Source of the DNA: Bacillus aerolatus
GTDB lineage: Bacteria > Bacillota > Bacilli > Bacillales > Domibacillaceae
DNA: 64,000 nt
Assembly (NCBI RefSeq): GCF_009183655.1
Contig: NZ_WEIO01000002.1
Coordinates: 489,064-553,063 of the forward strand
Direction: 5' to 3'
The notes under the pieces are model-generated. The model had not been told where the DNA came from and did no database searches. It was given only the letters and a program-made list of their open reading frames with translations. A program made the position numbers and the translations under genes. Position 1 is the first letter of the stretch, and each line of letters begins with the position of its first letter. Shown here piece after piece: positions 63,882-64,000 of the stretch.

Positions 63882-64000
63882 ATGAACGAATTAAAAGGAA
63901 TACACCACGTAACAGCTATTACAAGTAGTGCAGAAAAGAACTATGAATTTTTCACTTATGTATTAGGTATGCGTTTAGTAAAGAAAACCGTTAATCAAGA
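63882..64000 (+). CDS. Ring-cleaving dioxygenase / glyoxalase-fold protein (3' partial)
   Basis: The first 39 residues are visible, [20 protein letters not shown] then [19 protein letters not shown]. The N-terminal GIHHVTAIT with a metal-binding His, then [17 protein letters not shown], is the signature of the MhqA/MhqO-type ring-cleaving dioxygenases of the glyoxalase/bleomycin-resistance fold. TATGGAGG sets the ATG. It is probably controlled by the adjacent MhqR-like repressor and would act on hydroquinone-type compounds. The gene runs off the window. Confidence 0.85.
   Translation, partial: MNELKGIHHVTAITSSAEKNYEFFTYVLGMRLVKKTVNQ

Overview
The window looks like the chromosome of a low-GC Gram-positive rod of the Bacillaceae type. 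The support is strong AGGAGG-type ribosome sites with frequent GTG and TTG starts, a yuk/yue-type (class b) type VII secretion locus, an S-layer-homology protein, and close relatives of Bacillus-type enzymes. I cannot name the genus. I see no tRNA, rRNA or CRISPR array.

Region 1 (1-8285) is most of a quinohemoprotein amine dehydrogenase (QHNDH) operon. It runs: diheme alpha subunit (5' end outside the window), radical-SAM/SPASM cross-linking enzyme, beta subunit, two U32-family proteins that resemble UbiV and UbiU, an ABC exporter and a subtilisin-like leader protease. The gamma-subunit gene is not at its usual place between the radical-SAM and beta genes. The usual flavin monooxygenase is also not visible, and the U32 pair occupies the operon instead. 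A strong sigma-54 promoter and four copies of a 10-bp element then precede a zinc alcohol dehydrogenase and an aldehyde dehydrogenase (8591-11150), which could process aldehydes released from amines.

Region 2 (11.2-30.1 kb) is mostly core-like: a YwaF-type membrane protein, a HAD phosphatase, the type VII secretion operon (esxA, esaB, essB, essC, esaA, essA), a YeeE/YedE transporter, a YebC-family regulator, an SLH protein between related repeats and decayed genes, an M20 amidohydrolase and a methionine aminopeptidase.

Region 3 (30.2-44.8 kb) is visibly AT-richer and catabolic. A LysR regulator stands beside an M20 carbamoylase-type hydrolase, then two complete sets of ATP-dependent hydantoinase/oxoprolinase genes (HyuA and HyuB), each with an NCS1 permease. 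A 219-bp promoter-leader block is present twice at about 94% identity. The second copy is followed by remnants of HyuB and HyuA, so an operon was duplicated and partly lost. With the two sarcosine-oxidase-like genes further on, the content fits use of hydantoins or N-methylhydantoin (creatinine-type chemistry); this is inference.

Region 4 (45-64 kb) holds a leftward cluster (HisC-like aminotransferase, D-2-hydroxyacid dehydrogenase, sodium symporter, FMN 2-hydroxyacid oxidase) lying between remnants of a type I restriction subunit (HsdR) and of its frequent neighbour, a YgjP-like metallopeptidase. Rightward follow a CdaR-type regulator, a D-amino-acid dehydrogenase, a second sodium symporter with a 33-residue membrane partner, two monomeric sarcosine/N-methyltryptophan oxidases, a TetR regulator, an MFS transporter, a MarR/MhqR-like regulator with a clear palindromic operator, and the start of a ring-cleaving dioxygenase.
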